Assembly: GCF_937863485.1 (NCBI RefSeq)
Contig: NZ_CALMFY010000096.1
Span: 1-64,000, forward strand
Source of the DNA: an uncultured Nostoc sp.
GTDB lineage: Bacteria > Cyanobacteriota > Cyanobacteriia > Cyanobacteriales > Nostocaceae
Length of the DNA stretch: 64,000 nt
Direction: 5' to 3'
Shown: positions 29,501-39,223 of the stretch, piece after piece
Numbering within the stretch: the stretch's first letter is position 1
How the letters are laid out: each line of letters starts with the position of its first letter
Notes under the pieces: model-generated
What the model was told of the DNA's origin: nothing
Database searches by the model: none
What the model saw: only the letters and a program-made list of their open reading frames with translations
Position numbers and translations under genes: made by a program

Positions 29501-31544
29501 GAATAATTTTTACAAATGAGATATTTAAACATTCACTCAAAAATTTGTAAAATTCTATTCTTTGTGTGCGAGTATTACTAACAAAGAAAAATTCTTCAAA
29601 CTGGTCTAATACAAGAATTATTGTACAATTGCGCTCGGCTGCTAACCGAATTCTTTCGAGCAGTATAGTAGGTGTAGAGTTCAGATTAACCGATATTTCT
29701 GTGTGTGCTAAGGCTTGGTTTATACTGCTTGCCAAGACTGTAATCCAATCAGTGTAAACAGACAAAACAATAGGTATAGGAATGCGTTCACCGATAACTT
29801 TTCCTTTCAAAGCTGGTACTAAACCAGCTTTGAGAATTGAACTTTTACCTACACCCGATGGTCCATAAATTACTGTGAGTTTGTAGTCAGCACGAGTAAT
29901 TCTTTCAATCAAACGATTGACATCTTGCTGTCGTCCCGAAGCAGATATTTCTTGGGCAACTCCCTCAGGAATAAACGGTATTTTTTGAGGATCTAATGCT
30001 GGGTTAATTTTAGAGCGTTGCGGCTGCAACTGACTTGCCCCAATGAAAGCACGAAAGCCATACTGATGTTCTATTTGAATTTTTTCTTGCTTCAGCTTAA
30101 AGGCTTCTGTATAGTCACGACGCTCAAAAAAGTAAAGCGATCGCAATTCCTCTAAAATCTCTAGATAAAGTGATGGTTGATGTTGTAGCTCACAAACTAC
30201 TTTCGCCCATTCCAAATTATTGATAGCTTCCTCCGACTTACCTAAATGCCGCTGTGTACGTGCTAGTAAGAGAAGATACCAACTTTCTTGTCCTCGTGTT
30301 TGCAAAGCATCTCGCAGAGAAACTTCTGTTGCTTCTTCGGAGATAGAAAGTGCTGTATTCGCTAATTCATGAGCCAGTACCCAATTCGACTCTGAAGCTG
30401 CCACATTTGCCAAAAAGCCATAATTTTGAGCAACTTGTGCAGGACTTCCATAAGTTTTATGTAGAAGTAATGACTTTTGAGCTAACTTTTTTAAGTCATC
30501 CCAAGCTTGTAAACGTTGCAGCATTTCACAAGCAGGCAAAATAAATTTAGCCACTAAGTCTTCTCTTTGTACTTCCTCCAATACTTCCAAGCATTGTTTA
30601 AACCACGAGAGAGCATGTTCGCAATAGCTACTATTATTATTCTGGTGTAAGTCTGCCATTCGGTGATAACACAGCCCCAGATGGAATAATACTATTGCTT
30701 GCTTCAGTAAAGATGAGGTGGGTAAAGAAGAATTACTCTCCCGCTCTGCTATTATCCTGATTTCCTGCTGCCATAATGCTAGGCTTCTTTGATAATTGGC
30801 TAAAGCACCATTAATTTGATCGTTGGCGTATTTATCTCGCCCTAATACAAATTCTAAACTAGCTTCTAATCCTGGTGTTAATTGAAAGCTATAGAGGCGC
30901 AGCAAATCATTACGGGCTGATTCTATTTCGTGGCGGTGTTGGGACTTAGGATCTAAATTTAGGGAGGCATTAGATAAAAATGTTTCAGCACCTGCTTCTA
31001 AAACTTTGGCGAATAGAGATTTTTCCTCTTGGTGGATCAAATCAATTAAATCTGCTTTTGTCATTTCAAATTTAATAGTGGTTGCAGCCCAACTTTTGAA
31101 ATCAGGCGCTAATCTGGACAGTAATGATGCCACTTCATCTTGTAGCCACAATACCACTGGAAATGGAAAAGTTGCGGCATAGATATCTCGTGCTTGGTTG
31201 ATACCTGTAAGTAAGTTTTCCAGGTCAATGGCTGACTCAATACCGAAAACCATAACAGCAGATGGCAAAGAGTCTGTAACGACGGCAGGATTATCTAGAA
31301 ATAGTTCTGAGACTATTGTGCTGTGTAAGGAAGTAGTTGGTGGATTGAGAACGATTTCTTTGATATTGATGTCTTTAGTGATGGAGCGAATATTTTCTAA
31401 CATTTGCTCACGTAATTGCTCATAGTTACACCGAACTAAAATCAGGGCAAATTGACCTTCTGAAAACGCGATCGCTCTAATCAGTCTTTGCAAAGTATGC
31501 TGATTTTCTTTGGTGTAAACGTGTAGCTGCTTATCATTAATCAT
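26517..31544 (-). CDS. Giant STAND-type NTPase with 14 WD40 repeats
   Basis: 1675 residues. Order seen: an unnamed N-terminal domain (1-190, with FALILVRC and APDFKSW), a helical TPR-like stretch (220-490), an nSTAND-type P-loop module with Walker A YGPSGVGKSS near 558-567 and Walker B ILVLDQFEEFF near 643, a probable transmembrane helix near 940-960 (VLAIMGGTIAALWW), then 14 WD40 units from about 1042 to 1640, enough for two seven-bladed propellers. STAND proteins act as signal-triggered oligomerising switches. It lies 109 bp behind its partner ATPase, and its N-terminal domain is shared with the TPR protein of the damaged second locus. The ligand is unknown. Confidence 0.88.
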   Translation of the reverse strand: MINDKQLHVYTKENQHTLQRLIRAIAFSEGQFALILVRCNYEQLREQMLENIRSITKDINIKEIVLNPPTTSLHSTIVSELFLDNPAVVTDSLPSAVMVFGIESAIDLENLLTGINQARDIYAATFPFPVVLWLQDEVASLLSRLAPDFKSWAATTIKFEMTKADLIDLIHQEEKSLFAKVLEAGAETFLSNASLNLDPKSQHRHEIESARNDLLRLYSFQLTPGLEASLEFVLGRDKYANDQINGALANYQRSLALWQQEIRIIAERESNSSLPTSSLLKQAIVLFHLGLCYHRMADLHQNNNSSYCEHALSWFKQCLEVLEEVQREDLVAKFILPACEMLQRLQAWDDLKKLAQKSLLLHKTYGSPAQVAQNYGFLANVAASESNWVLAHELANTALSISEEATEVSLRDALQTRGQESWYLLLLARTQRHLGKSEEAINNLEWAKVVCELQHQPSLYLEILEELRSLYFFERRDYTEAFKLKQEKIQIEHQYGFRAFIGASQLQPQRSKINPALDPQKIPFIPEGVAQEISASGRQQDVNRLIERITRADYKLTVIYGPSGVGKSSILKAGLVPALKGKVIGERIPIPIVLSVYTDWITVLASSINQALAHTEISVNLNSTPTILLERIRLAAERNCTIILVLDQFEEFFFVSNTRTQRIEFYKFLSECLNISFVKIILSLREDYLHHLLEFERLSQKNSIGLYDLGVINKNILDKDIRYYLGKFSSQDAKAIIHSLTQRSHYELSDELINRLVQDLTGELDEVHPIELQIVGAQLQIENITTLGQYKLCGGSAKLVERWLGEVIKDCGQENEELSWKLLFELTDEKGTRPLKTKADLAATLVNNQDIDTISSFDTVGELILEILVGSGLVLLIRDELGDRYQLVHDYLVEPIRQKNNYGMVAELEKVKLEKTRAEVAQKLSQKQLNLVLQRRLREARIAGAVLAIMGGTIAALWWQADLQKRVAIRQTVRAERSETNLRISGITAASEALFASNKEFDALLESLRAWRGLKQADGVQSDTRMRVVTALQQAVYGVTEANRLEGHTDIVWGVTFSPDGQTLASGSRDQTVKIWRPDGTLLQTLKGHTDAVTCVSFSPDGQTLASASLDKTVQIWHKNPITGEFDPKPYKTLKGHKDWVYSVNFSPDGELLATGSKDTTVKLWHKDGSLVKILRGHQGWVNWVNFSPDGQFIASASDDKTVKIWRRDGSLVTTLQGHQQGVTVAVFSPDGKLLASTGRDKTVKLWLRKNNSTKDGFDFILYKTLRQHSSTVWSLSFSSDSKKLASAGEDNTINLWSSTGTLLKTFKGHSDAVVSLAFSPNNKLLASGSYDKSVKLWSLDAPTPSILQGHQKRVLSVAWSPDGQMLASGSSDRTVKLWRRYTSSGEVKTRLYKTLVGHTDKVPSVSFDPKGEMLASGSYDKTVKLWRLDGTLIMTLHGHSDSVMSVNFSPDGQFLASASKDKTVKLWNREGKLLKTLVGHQGWVNSVNFSPDSQVLASASDDQTVKLWGRDGTLLKTFSPHDSWVLSVSFSPTDELLASASWDNTVKLWRRDGTLLKTLLKGYSDSVNAVTFSPNGEFLAAASWDSTVKLWSREGKLIKSLNGHRAPVLSVSFSPDGQTLASASDDNTIILWNLHLDDLLVRGCDWVGDYLKHNRNLEERDRLLCDGITSTNPF

Positions 31545-31555
31545 TGGTTATTAGA

Positions 31556-31596
31556 CATTGGGCATTGGTTATTGGGCATTGGGCATTGGGCATTAG
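31556..31596. repeat. Heptanucleotide tandem repeat (GGGCATT)n
   Basis: About six degenerate copies of GGGCATT or GGTTATT lie in tandem between the ATPase and STAND genes. This is the STRR class; related single units lie at about 6815-6835. Confidence 0.65.
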
Positions 31597-31653
31597 TTAT
31601 TAGTCCAATGGCAAACGACAAAGGACTAATGACAATTGACTCACCCTGCACTG

Positions 31654-32985
31654 TTACTTATTTTGTTGCCAAGCAAGGACTTTTTCTGTTTCTGCTAAAG
31701 CTGGACTGATGCCAAACCACCGCCCCAGAGGATCACGATATTCAAACAGATACATGCTTCGTAGTAAGCTCTGGTAGTCAGACTCACCTTTAACTCTCTG
31801 CTGCTGCACTACTTCAAACAATAATTCCCACTGGGATTCATCAATAGCTAATAGCAGATCGTCGCGGTAGTCCTTAATCACGGCTTCTAAGCAGTCCCTA
31901 GAAAAAGGTGGATCTTGTCGTTGCAGGCAGCTATAAAGTAAACCCAATAAATTACGAATGTGGCCACCGCTAACGCGACATAGACGATCTAAAGTTTGGG
32001 AGTGATCGAATAATTCTGTAATTAATAAAAGCCTTCCATTCAAAGGAACTTCAGGAAAAGCTCTTGCTAAGACTAACTGGCGCACTAGTGACATCCCTGG
32101 TTCGTAATCACTGCCATCTCTTTGTCGCACTAATACCATCGGCAGTACTTTTGGCGCAATCCCTCCCCCCAGGCGATTTTTTAGTGTCTCGTACTCATTG
32201 GAGAAAATTAACGTCAGGGGAATGGTGTAAACTAGGTGGCATTTGAGTCGGCGTAACTGTTCACCTCGGTCGATGAAGAGATATTCGGGTTGTGATCGCC
32301 CCGATGCTAAAGGACGCATATCCACTCGATCTAAATTATCCACAATCACTACCAGTCCTTTTTGACCCCGTAGCTTTAGCTGTTCAATAGCCTTTTCTAA
32401 AATTTCTTCGTTAATCGCTTGCAAAATACTACTGGTACGTGGTTCCAGATATTGCCTAAGTTGATTCCGCATCTGGCTGCTATCTTTGGTTTTGGCGGTA
32501 ATTTTGGCAATACCCAAGGACAATTCTGCTTGTCCAGAAAGCTCTATGGGGCTTTGCAAAAAATCGCCTACTTCTTTAAACAAATTGGTAAAATAACCAG
32601 GTTTGAGTTTGATGTTAATCCCTTCTAAACTGGCACTGACTTGACGGGCTACACTCAGTAAAATATCGCTGACATCAATATCTGCCATATCTAAGTCTTG
32701 ACTGGACTCAAAATAAACCACATGAAATCCCGCCAATTCTAGTTCTGTCTTCAGGCGCTGCAATTCCGTTGACTTACCGCAGCCAATGTGACCCGTAAAT
32801 AACTGGCAGGTTGGCTCATCAGGAGAAATCCGGCAGATAGTCCGCTGCAATTCTTCGACAATTTTGCAACCACGGACATCAGCAAAATCTATGTAATACT
32901 GCCGATCTAGCACGTTACTTATATTAAGCGTGTAGCTTGGGTTACATGCTTTATAAAAACGTGACAAATTTAATGTCGTTTTCAT
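31654..32985 (-). CDS. P-loop ATPase partner of the STAND protein
   Basis: 443 residues. The N-terminus has YKACNPSYTLN and YIDFADVRGCKI, Walker A is GHIGCGKST at 65-73, Walker B is LVVIVDNLDRV near 210-222, a sensor-like CHLVYTIPLTLIFSNE follows, and SGGHIRNLLGLL marks the C-terminal helical part. It resembles ATPases paired with TPR or WD40 proteins in cyanobacteria. First gene of a two-gene unit. The paralogue at 43331-44674 has the same layout but a premature stop. The start lies in a TGTAGATG repeat with no evident ribosome site. Confidence 0.82.
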   Translation of the reverse strand: MKTTLNLSRFYKACNPSYTLNISNVLDRQYYIDFADVRGCKIVEELQRTICRISPDEPTCQLFTGHIGCGKSTELQRLKTELELAGFHVVYFESSQDLDMADIDVSDILLSVARQVSASLEGINIKLKPGYFTNLFKEVGDFLQSPIELSGQAELSLGIAKITAKTKDSSQMRNQLRQYLEPRTSSILQAINEEILEKAIEQLKLRGQKGLVVIVDNLDRVDMRPLASGRSQPEYLFIDRGEQLRRLKCHLVYTIPLTLIFSNEYETLKNRLGGGIAPKVLPMVLVRQRDGSDYEPGMSLVRQLVLARAFPEVPLNGRLLLITELFDHSQTLDRLCRVSGGHIRNLLGLLYSCLQRQDPPFSRDCLEAVIKDYRDDLLLAIDESQWELLFEVVQQQRVKGESDYQSLLRSMYLFEYRDPLGRWFGISPALAETEKVLAWQQNK

Positions 32986-33685
32986 GTATGTAGATGTGTG
33001 TGTAGATGTGTGTGTAGATGCAGTTTAATTCGTATTTTTTATACAAAAAATCTCTAGGCGGGATGGAGGCACACGATTAACTCGCAAGTTGGTAGTGTCT
33101 TGCAAGGGACAGTACTTGGTGCAGGATCACTGTCAGTAGCTGTCAGTAGTATGGTAGAGATTTAATTGACCCTAATAACCTTAAACATATCTGTCCTTTT
33201 TACACCTGCTATTGAGGTTTTGACAATCTCTAGCTTTTGTTTGACCTGGCACAAACCTTTATGGTTGAGTAAATCAGTAAAAAAGCTACTAGACTAGATG
33301 GTTCTCAGTTTGTATAGCTGATCAGGGAGAACTGGTATTAATTATAGCAAGCTATACAGAGATTTGGAAATACTTACATATCATTTAAAATTCTATTTGT
33401 CAAGAATACAAAATTATAAATATCTAAATTAATATTTTGTAATCTTTAGAGAAAAATATTTGATGATCACTTGTCAAAAAGACAACAGTCGGTTAAGACT
33501 AGACACCGGAAACTTTAATTGGAATGATGACTAGGGCCACGATCTTTGTGTTGTTACTGTAAAGTGTTACTAAAAATAAAAAAAGTCTGGAGGAGAGTGG
33601 CTAATAGATGCCAGCAGTGTTTACTGAAATTAATAATGATACAAGCGCATGAAGGAATTTGGACTGTAACCAGAAAGGGGTTTGA
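32986..33685. other. Spacer between accessory ATPase locus and ftsQ
   Basis: It starts with three tandem copies of a 12-bp TGTGTGTAGATG unit (about 32986-33020), then unique AT-rich DNA with the short direct repeat CTGTCAGTAG near 33128-33150. It serves divergent genes, so both promoters lie here. No gene seen. Confidence 0.5.
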
Positions 33686-34540
33686 ATGGCTGGCATAATA
33701 TCAGTTTCCCGCACGGATCTAGCCCAGCGTCGTCAGAAATTACGTCGGCAGCGGCAGATGAGAATTATTCAGGCTATTTGGCGAACCTTTGCCATTACCG
33801 GTTTGGCGGGTGGATTGCTGTGGGTGGCAGTCCAACCAGTGTGGGTGCTAAAAACTCCCAAACAAATAGTGATGAAATCAGGCAATCAATTACTGTCGGA
33901 TGAGACAACTCAGTCACTGTTGGTGCTATCTTACCCCCAGTCTTTGTGGCGGATTGAACCGGGAGTGATCGCTAACTCTTTGAAAAAACAACCGACTATT
34001 GCCCAAGCGATCGTTAGACGCCGCCTGTTTCCTCCTGGATTAATCATCGAAATCCAAGAACGAGTCCCTGTAGCGGTGACTCAAACACCAAATGTGCAAA
34101 ATCAGGGTGCTAGCAACAAAAAAGTCATAATCGGCTTACTAGATGCAAGTGGGGTCTGGATGCCTTTAGAAAAATACACATCACTGAATCCCACAAGGAA
34201 ATTACCGAATCTCAGAGTAATTGGATTACCAAAACAATACTGTCTCTACTGGACTCAGCTTCATCAAGCTGTCAGCCAAAGTTCTGTGAAAGTGATGGAA
34301 ATTGATTGCCAAAATCCAACGAATTTAATTTTGAAAACAGAACTAGGAAATGTGCATCTCGGCGTTCCAGGCCCCTGGTTGTCTGAACAAATTAAGGTAC
34401 TCGCCCAAATGCGCCATTTAACAGCAAAACTTAATTCTGGCCAAATAGAGTATATTGATCTGAAAAATCCGGAATTCCCATTAGTACAGATGAACCAAAA
34501 AGACCAAAAATTAACTCCTAAAATCCCTAAAAACATCTAG
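33686..34540 (+). CDS. ftsQ: Cell division protein FtsQ
   Basis: 284 residues: a short basic cytoplasmic tail (RRQKLRRQRQMR), one membrane helix at about 30-50 and a periplasmic POTRA/FtsQ region (LSYPQSLWRIEPGVIANSL, VRRRLFPPGLIIEIQERVPV). FtsQ links FtsZ-ring proteins to septal wall synthesis. An AAGGGG ribosome site precedes the ATG. ftsZ follows in the same direction after an unusually long spacer. Confidence 0.92.
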   Translation: MAGIISVSRTDLAQRRQKLRRQRQMRIIQAIWRTFAITGLAGGLLWVAVQPVWVLKTPKQIVMKSGNQLLSDETTQSLLVLSYPQSLWRIEPGVIANSLKKQPTIAQAIVRRRLFPPGLIIEIQERVPVAVTQTPNVQNQGASNKKVIIGLLDASGVWMPLEKYTSLNPTRKLPNLRVIGLPKQYCLYWTQLHQAVSQSSVKVMEIDCQNPTNLILKTELGNVHLGVPGPWLSEQIKVLAQMRHLTAKLNSGQIEYIDLKNPEFPLVQMNQKDQKLTPKIPKNI

Positions 34541-35617
34541 CATGTTTAATGTATTGAGCGCTCCTAGTAAATTAAGAAGCTTTATGCTGATAAATATATT
34601 TATTATTTTCAGTTTTCCAGCAAACCACACGAAAATCGGCATTAACTTCTAATTAAAATGAGAAGATCAATCATAAAGTCTCCATTGTGAGTAAAACACT
34701 CTCAATTGTGACCCTAACATCTAATGGTGGGATGCAAGATGTCGGACAATCTGATTATGGTCTATGGCGTGCAAAATGCCTTCTGCCCATACATTTCTTG
34801 ACTAAACCCAGTGCGGAAAAGAGGAAAATGCTTGAGTTTTTCGTTAAGATTCAGACTCGCTTTTGGGAGGGCACTGATGAGAACGGTTTATGCCGCCATC
34901 CAAGTGCAGAGCCAAAAACGCTCTAGCTTTGGTCTGTTAAGGACACTTCCAAAGACAGTTTACCGAAGTTTCAATCTGTAACGGAAAATGCCACCCAAAG
35001 TTGCGTAAGCATTGCTTCTGGGCAATCAGTTTAGACTATTCTGTACCGTAATTCTTATTGGGTTACCAAACCTCTAGGAAAATCTTGATTTGTTGACCAC
35101 ACTAGTGGGGGTTCTCGTAAGATAGACTCTGGTTCCAACAAAGTGTCCATTAAGACCCCCCAAACAACAAATTAATCAGGTATAGTCTGACAAGTAAATT
35201 TTTACTTACTTCAACCTTAAAGATAAGTAAGTAGAAGGTAAATTTTGTGTTTAAAGTTGCAATCATTCCCAATGGTGAAACCTATTAACAATATTATTGA
35301 GGCAGATAAGATGCGTTGTGGCGTATCTTTACAAGCTATGTCCTCTGTTGAGAAGAATGAAGAGATTAATGTCTGGTTGAAGTTATACAGAACACTTTTA
35401 GATAAATGTTCAGTATACTTCTCTAGAATTGGCTGTGCGATCGGCTGCCTTAAAAGCTTATCCCATAGCAAATTTTCACACTGCCAATTCTGTTAGGCTT
35501 GGCAGTAGTGAAAACAATAAAGAACAGTGCCATAGTATTGTGGCAGTGTCAAACTATAGTTGACTCTTAAGTGAATAACACCTGAAAAAGTCGTTTATCT
35601 ACCCTTTCACAAATCCA
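34541..35617. other. Long ftsQ-ftsZ spacer
   Basis: A 1.08-kb gap in front of ftsZ. It contains GGGGGTTC...GACCCCCC at about 35108-35162, which can pair its ends, and inverted AGTAAATTTT/AAGTAAGTAG-type stretches near 35190-35240. Short frames exist but none is convincing. It probably holds the ftsZ promoters and may carry an untranslated RNA. Confidence 0.45.
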
Positions 35618-36934
35618 ATGACACTTGATAATAACCAAGGACTTACCTATAAAAATGCCCAATCTACGGGACAGCCGGGGTTCTCGCTGGCAGTTAACTC
35701 GACCAATCCCTTTAATAACTCTGGGGTGAACTTTGGACCAAATCACGAAAATAAGAAGATTTTTGCGGAAAATAGCCGAATTGGCGAGATTGTTCCTGGC
35801 CGGGTTGCCAACATCAAAGTAATTGGTGTAGGTGGTGGCGGTGGTAATGCCGTTAACCGCATGATCGAATCTGATGTCTCTGGGGTAGAGTTTTGGTCAA
35901 TTAATACTGATGCCCAAGCATTAACTCTGGCAGGCGCTCCCAGTAGATTGCAAATTGGACAGAAGTTAACGCGGGGTTTAGGAGCAGGTGGTAATCCTGC
36001 GATTGGTCAAAAGGCAGCTGAGGAATCACGAGACGAAATTGCTACAGCTTTAGAGGGAGCAGACCTAGTATTTATCACCGCTGGTATGGGCGGTGGCACT
36101 GGGACAGGTGCAGCCCCGATTGTGGCAGAAGTAGCAAAAGAAATGGGCGCTCTCACTGTTGGTGTAGTCACACGTCCATTTGTCTTTGAGGGACGCCGCC
36201 GCACCAGCCAAGCGGAACAAGGTATCGAAGGACTAAAAAGTAGAGTAGATACACTGATCATTATCCCCAATAACAAACTACTGGAGGTGATCCCCGAACA
36301 AACGCCTGTACAAGAAGCTTTTCGCTATGCAGATGATGTGCTGCGTCAAGGGGTGCAAGGTATTTCTGATATCATCACGATCCCAGGTTTGGTAAATGTT
36401 GACTTTGCTGATGTCCGAGCTGTAATGGCAGATGCGGGATCGGCATTGATGGGAATTGGCGTTAGCTCTGGTAAATCTAGAGCCAGAGAAGCTGCGATCG
36501 CAGCTATTTCTTCGCCGTTACTAGAATGTTCTATTGAAGGTGCTAGGGGTGTTGTCTTTAATATTACAGGTGGTACTGACCTGACTTTGCATGAAGTGAA
36601 TGCAGCCGCAGAAGCAATCTATGAAGTAGTTGATCCCAACGCCAATATTATTTTTGGGGCCGTAATTGATGACAGACTCCAAGGTGAGGTAAGAATTACT
36701 GTAATTGCTACTGGATTTACAGGTGAAGTGCAAGCTGTACCACAACAAAGCGTGGCTAACGTTCGAGTCGCACCTAATACCTCGAAGCGACCAACAACAC
36801 AGCAACCCCCAGTTAATCCCCCAACCTCAACTCCAACTCCAACCCCAACTCCAACTCCAACTCCAGAACCAAAAGAAAAACCTGGATTGGATATACCTGA
36901 CTTCTTGAGAAACCGACGAACACCACGGAATTAA
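35618..36934 (+). CDS. ftsZ: Cell division GTPase FtsZ
   Basis: Tubulin-like GTPase forming the division ring. 438 residues with the Nostoc-type about 60-residue N-terminal extension before [18 protein letters not shown]. The tubulin signature GGGTGTG is at 158-164; the T7 loop [11 protein letters not shown] is intact. A proline/threonine linker (PTPTPTPTP) encoded by CCAACT-type hexamer repeats precedes the C-terminal peptide [11 protein letters not shown]. The start matches the conserved MTLDNNQ N-terminus. Confidence 0.98.
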   Translation: MTLDNNQGLTYKNAQSTGQPGFSLAVNSTNPFNNSGVNFGPNHENKKIFAENSRIGEIVPGRVANIKVIGVGGGGGNAVNRMIESDVSGVEFWSINTDAQALTLAGAPSRLQIGQKLTRGLGAGGNPAIGQKAAEESRDEIATALEGADLVFITAGMGGGTGTGAAPIVAEVAKEMGALTVGVVTRPFVFEGRRRTSQAEQGIEGLKSRVDTLIIIPNNKLLEVIPEQTPVQEAFRYADDVLRQGVQGISDIITIPGLVNVDFADVRAVMADAGSALMGIGVSSGKSRAREAAIAAISSPLLECSIEGARGVVFNITGGTDLTLHEVNAAAEAIYEVVDPNANIIFGAVIDDRLQGEVRITVIATGFTGEVQAVPQQSVANVRVAPNTSKRPTTQQPPVNPPTSTPTPTPTPTPTPEPKEKPGLDIPDFLRNRRTPRN

Positions 36935-37732
36935 ATGATTTTGGATTTGAGATTTTAGATTAAATTAGCAGTCTCAGGTTAGGCTGAGTGCTGTATAAAA
37001 TCTGCTAGTTCCAGGGTTTTACCAAAAGCAGGGTAAGCAATTCGTTGCCATCCCCAATTTTGTTAATTGGTAAAGAAACATTGTTAACGCTACTTATAGA
37101 ATGAACTTGGGCAGGAGTCTGCTGGCTCACATGTCCAAATGTGCTTTTGGAATAAAAAAACAGGAAGGCATGTCCGACTACAGATGCGACGCTGAACAGC
37201 CCGTGTAGACATCGCTACATCTACCCCCGCGATCCATTAAACTCATATTCGGTACAAGTAAATATATTTACTTAAAGAAAGTTGCGTGGGGAACTCGCCT
37301 ATGCAAGCGTTGAAGGAAGTCTGTTTCTTGGAGAATAACGTGAGTTCGATGAACCTCTCCCAGACTTGAACTTTAGTTTAAGTTTGTCCTCTAGGAGTCA
37401 GAGAGGGACGTTTTGCGTAGTAAAATCTCTTTGAGGATATTTGAAAAGTCGCAAAGTATACTAGAAACCTCGCTGCCATTCCCCTCCCCAGAGGGAGAGA
37501 GGCTTTGAAATCCCCATTCCCGCACTTGATGCCGCAACTCTTAGAGACGCTCCGCTCTTGCGTTCGCCAACAGTAACATCGGGAAGGGGGTTAGGTTTGG
37601 CAGGTATTGCTGTTACCAACAATACTTTTCAAACATCCTCTTAGAGATTTTTTGATTCAGTTCATTAGGCGAATATCACATCAGCCGTCAAACTCACGTA
37701 GAATAAGACACGAAACAAAAAATAATTCTAAA
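36935..37732. other. Convergent ftsZ-gshB spacer
   Basis: About 800 bp with no gene supported. The segment 37500-37600 holds a dispersed-repeat-like sequence (AGAGACGCTCCGCTCTTGCG). The part 37280-37420 is less AT-rich and has CAGACT/AGTCTG inverted words, so a small RNA is conceivable but not shown. Confidence 0.4.
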
Positions 37733-38707
37733 TTATTTTTTGCTTTTTAGTGTCTGTTCAATCCATTGAATAACCTGATGACCAAGGTGAGTACCATCTA
37801 GGCGATCAATCTCACGAATTCCGGTAGGACTAGTGACGTTAACTTCAGTTAGGTAGCCACCAATAACGTCAATACCCACAAAAATTAAGCCATCTTGGCG
37901 TAAGCGTTCAGCTACTTGGGTACAAATTTCATCCTCTCTTGGGGTAATTTCGGTTTGAGCCACTGTACCACCAGTTGCCATATTATTGCGAAAATCAGTT
38001 CCGCTAGAGAGGCGATTGAGCGCACCAATCGGTTCGCCATTCAGCAGGATAATTCGCTTATCTCCTTCTTTTGCCTCCGGTAGATAGGTCTGCACCATTA
38101 CTGGCACTCGACCTTGGAGGGTACTGAGTTCGACAATAGAGTTAAAATTGCGATCGCCTGATTGCAAAAATAAAATTCCTTCCCCAGCTTTGTTACCCAG
38201 TGGTTTGAGAACCGCAGCTCCCTTTGCTTCGACAAATTGCCGGATAAACTGCTTATCAGCACTGACAATCGTTTCTGGAATCGCTTTGGTAAACTGGAGG
38301 GCGTACATTTTTTCATTTGCCCCTCGGATGCCACCGGGACTGTTAATCACCAGGGTTTTATTTTGGTCAATATAATCCAGAATGTAGGTGGCATAGAGGT
38401 AGGAATCATTGACTGGTGGATCTGTCCGTATAAATACGGTATCCATTGTCTCTAAAGAAGTAAAGGAGGAATCGCTCAACTTATACCAAGGATTGGCGGC
38501 TATCCAGCGTCCCTCTACCAACTGCACTGGTATAACTTCAACTCGCTGTAGTACAGCCCAAGCTTTGCTATCCACCACACTCAGCAGGTTTCCCTGAGTT
38601 ACCCAGACTTCGTGTCCCAAGATTTGCGCTGCTTCAATCAGGGCAACACTGGTATCATGACACGGGTCAAGCTGATGGATGGGATCAATGATAAAAGCCA
38701 GTTTCAC
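37733..38707 (-). CDS. gshB: Glutathione synthetase
   Basis: ATP-grasp ligase adding glycine to gamma-glutamylcysteine. 324 residues. The N-terminus MKLAFIIDPIHQLDPCHDTS is typical; FIRTDPPVNDSYLYATYILD, KPLGNKAGEGILFL and EVNVTSPTGIREID mark substrate and ATP/Mg sites. It lies downstream of grxC on the same strand with a 243-bp gap, linking glutathione synthesis with a glutathione-dependent protein. The arrangement after ftsZ is, from memory, conserved in Nostoc relatives. Confidence 0.96.
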   Translation of the reverse strand: MKLAFIIDPIHQLDPCHDTSVALIEAAQILGHEVWVTQGNLLSVVDSKAWAVLQRVEVIPVQLVEGRWIAANPWYKLSDSSFTSLETMDTVFIRTDPPVNDSYLYATYILDYIDQNKTLVINSPGGIRGANEKMYALQFTKAIPETIVSADKQFIRQFVEAKGAAVLKPLGNKAGEGILFLQSGDRNFNSIVELSTLQGRVPVMVQTYLPEAKEGDKRIILLNGEPIGALNRLSSGTDFRNNMATGGTVAQTEITPREDEICTQVAERLRQDGLIFVGIDVIGGYLTEVNVTSPTGIREIDRLDGTHLGHQVIQWIEQTLKSKK

Positions 38708-38950
38708 CCTTTATACCTCAATCACCAAGAAATTAAATGGTTATTCAATTATTATCTCTTGATGCTCTCACCAATTGACGTACATGTGTACTGCTGAGTA
38801 GAACCTAGAGGGTAAAGTCTTGTGGACAGATATGACTTTTGTGATAAAAAAGTCTGTAAACAAGGCAGCGTTCCTCTTCCTTCTAGAGTTGTTGCGACTG
38901 GCGGGTAATTTGCAGCGGCTTGTCGCTAGCGATCGCAAAACCTTCTGAAT

Positions 38951-39223
38951 CTACACGCTATTGCTAGAAGTTAGTAGCTCATCGAGCTTGCCTTGACGGT
39001 CTAAAGCGTGGATATCATCACAACCACCAATATGTTCATCATTGATGAAAATTTGCGGTAAAGAACGGCGTCCATTTGCTCTTTGAGCCATTTTATTTCT
39101 GGCTACCTCATCTCCGTCAATACTGTATTCGATAAATTCAACCCCCTTGTTGTTCAGCAAACTTTTGGCACGGATGCAAAAAGGGCAAGTCCTCCAAGTG
39201 TAAATTTCTACGTTTGCAGCCAT
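38951..39223 (-). CDS. grxC: Glutaredoxin
   Basis: 90 residues, thioredoxin fold. Dithiol active site C13-P-F-C16 in TCPFC, glutathione-binding NGRRSLPQIFIND and GGCDDIHAL are present. It reduces disulfides with glutathione. Transcribed toward gshB. Confidence 0.95.
   Translation of the reverse strand: MAANVEIYTWRTCPFCIRAKSLLNNKGVEFIEYSIDGDEVARNKMAQRANGRRSLPQIFINDEHIGGCDDIHALDRQGKLDELLTSSNSV

Noticed and set aside
34687-34926. GTG-started frame of 79 codons between ftsQ and ftsZ
   Set aside because: No ribosome site, no recognisable motif; could be real but is unsupported.
35245-35496. 83-codon frame upstream of ftsZ
   Set aside because: Composition unlike a conserved protein and no start signals; treated as non-coding leader.
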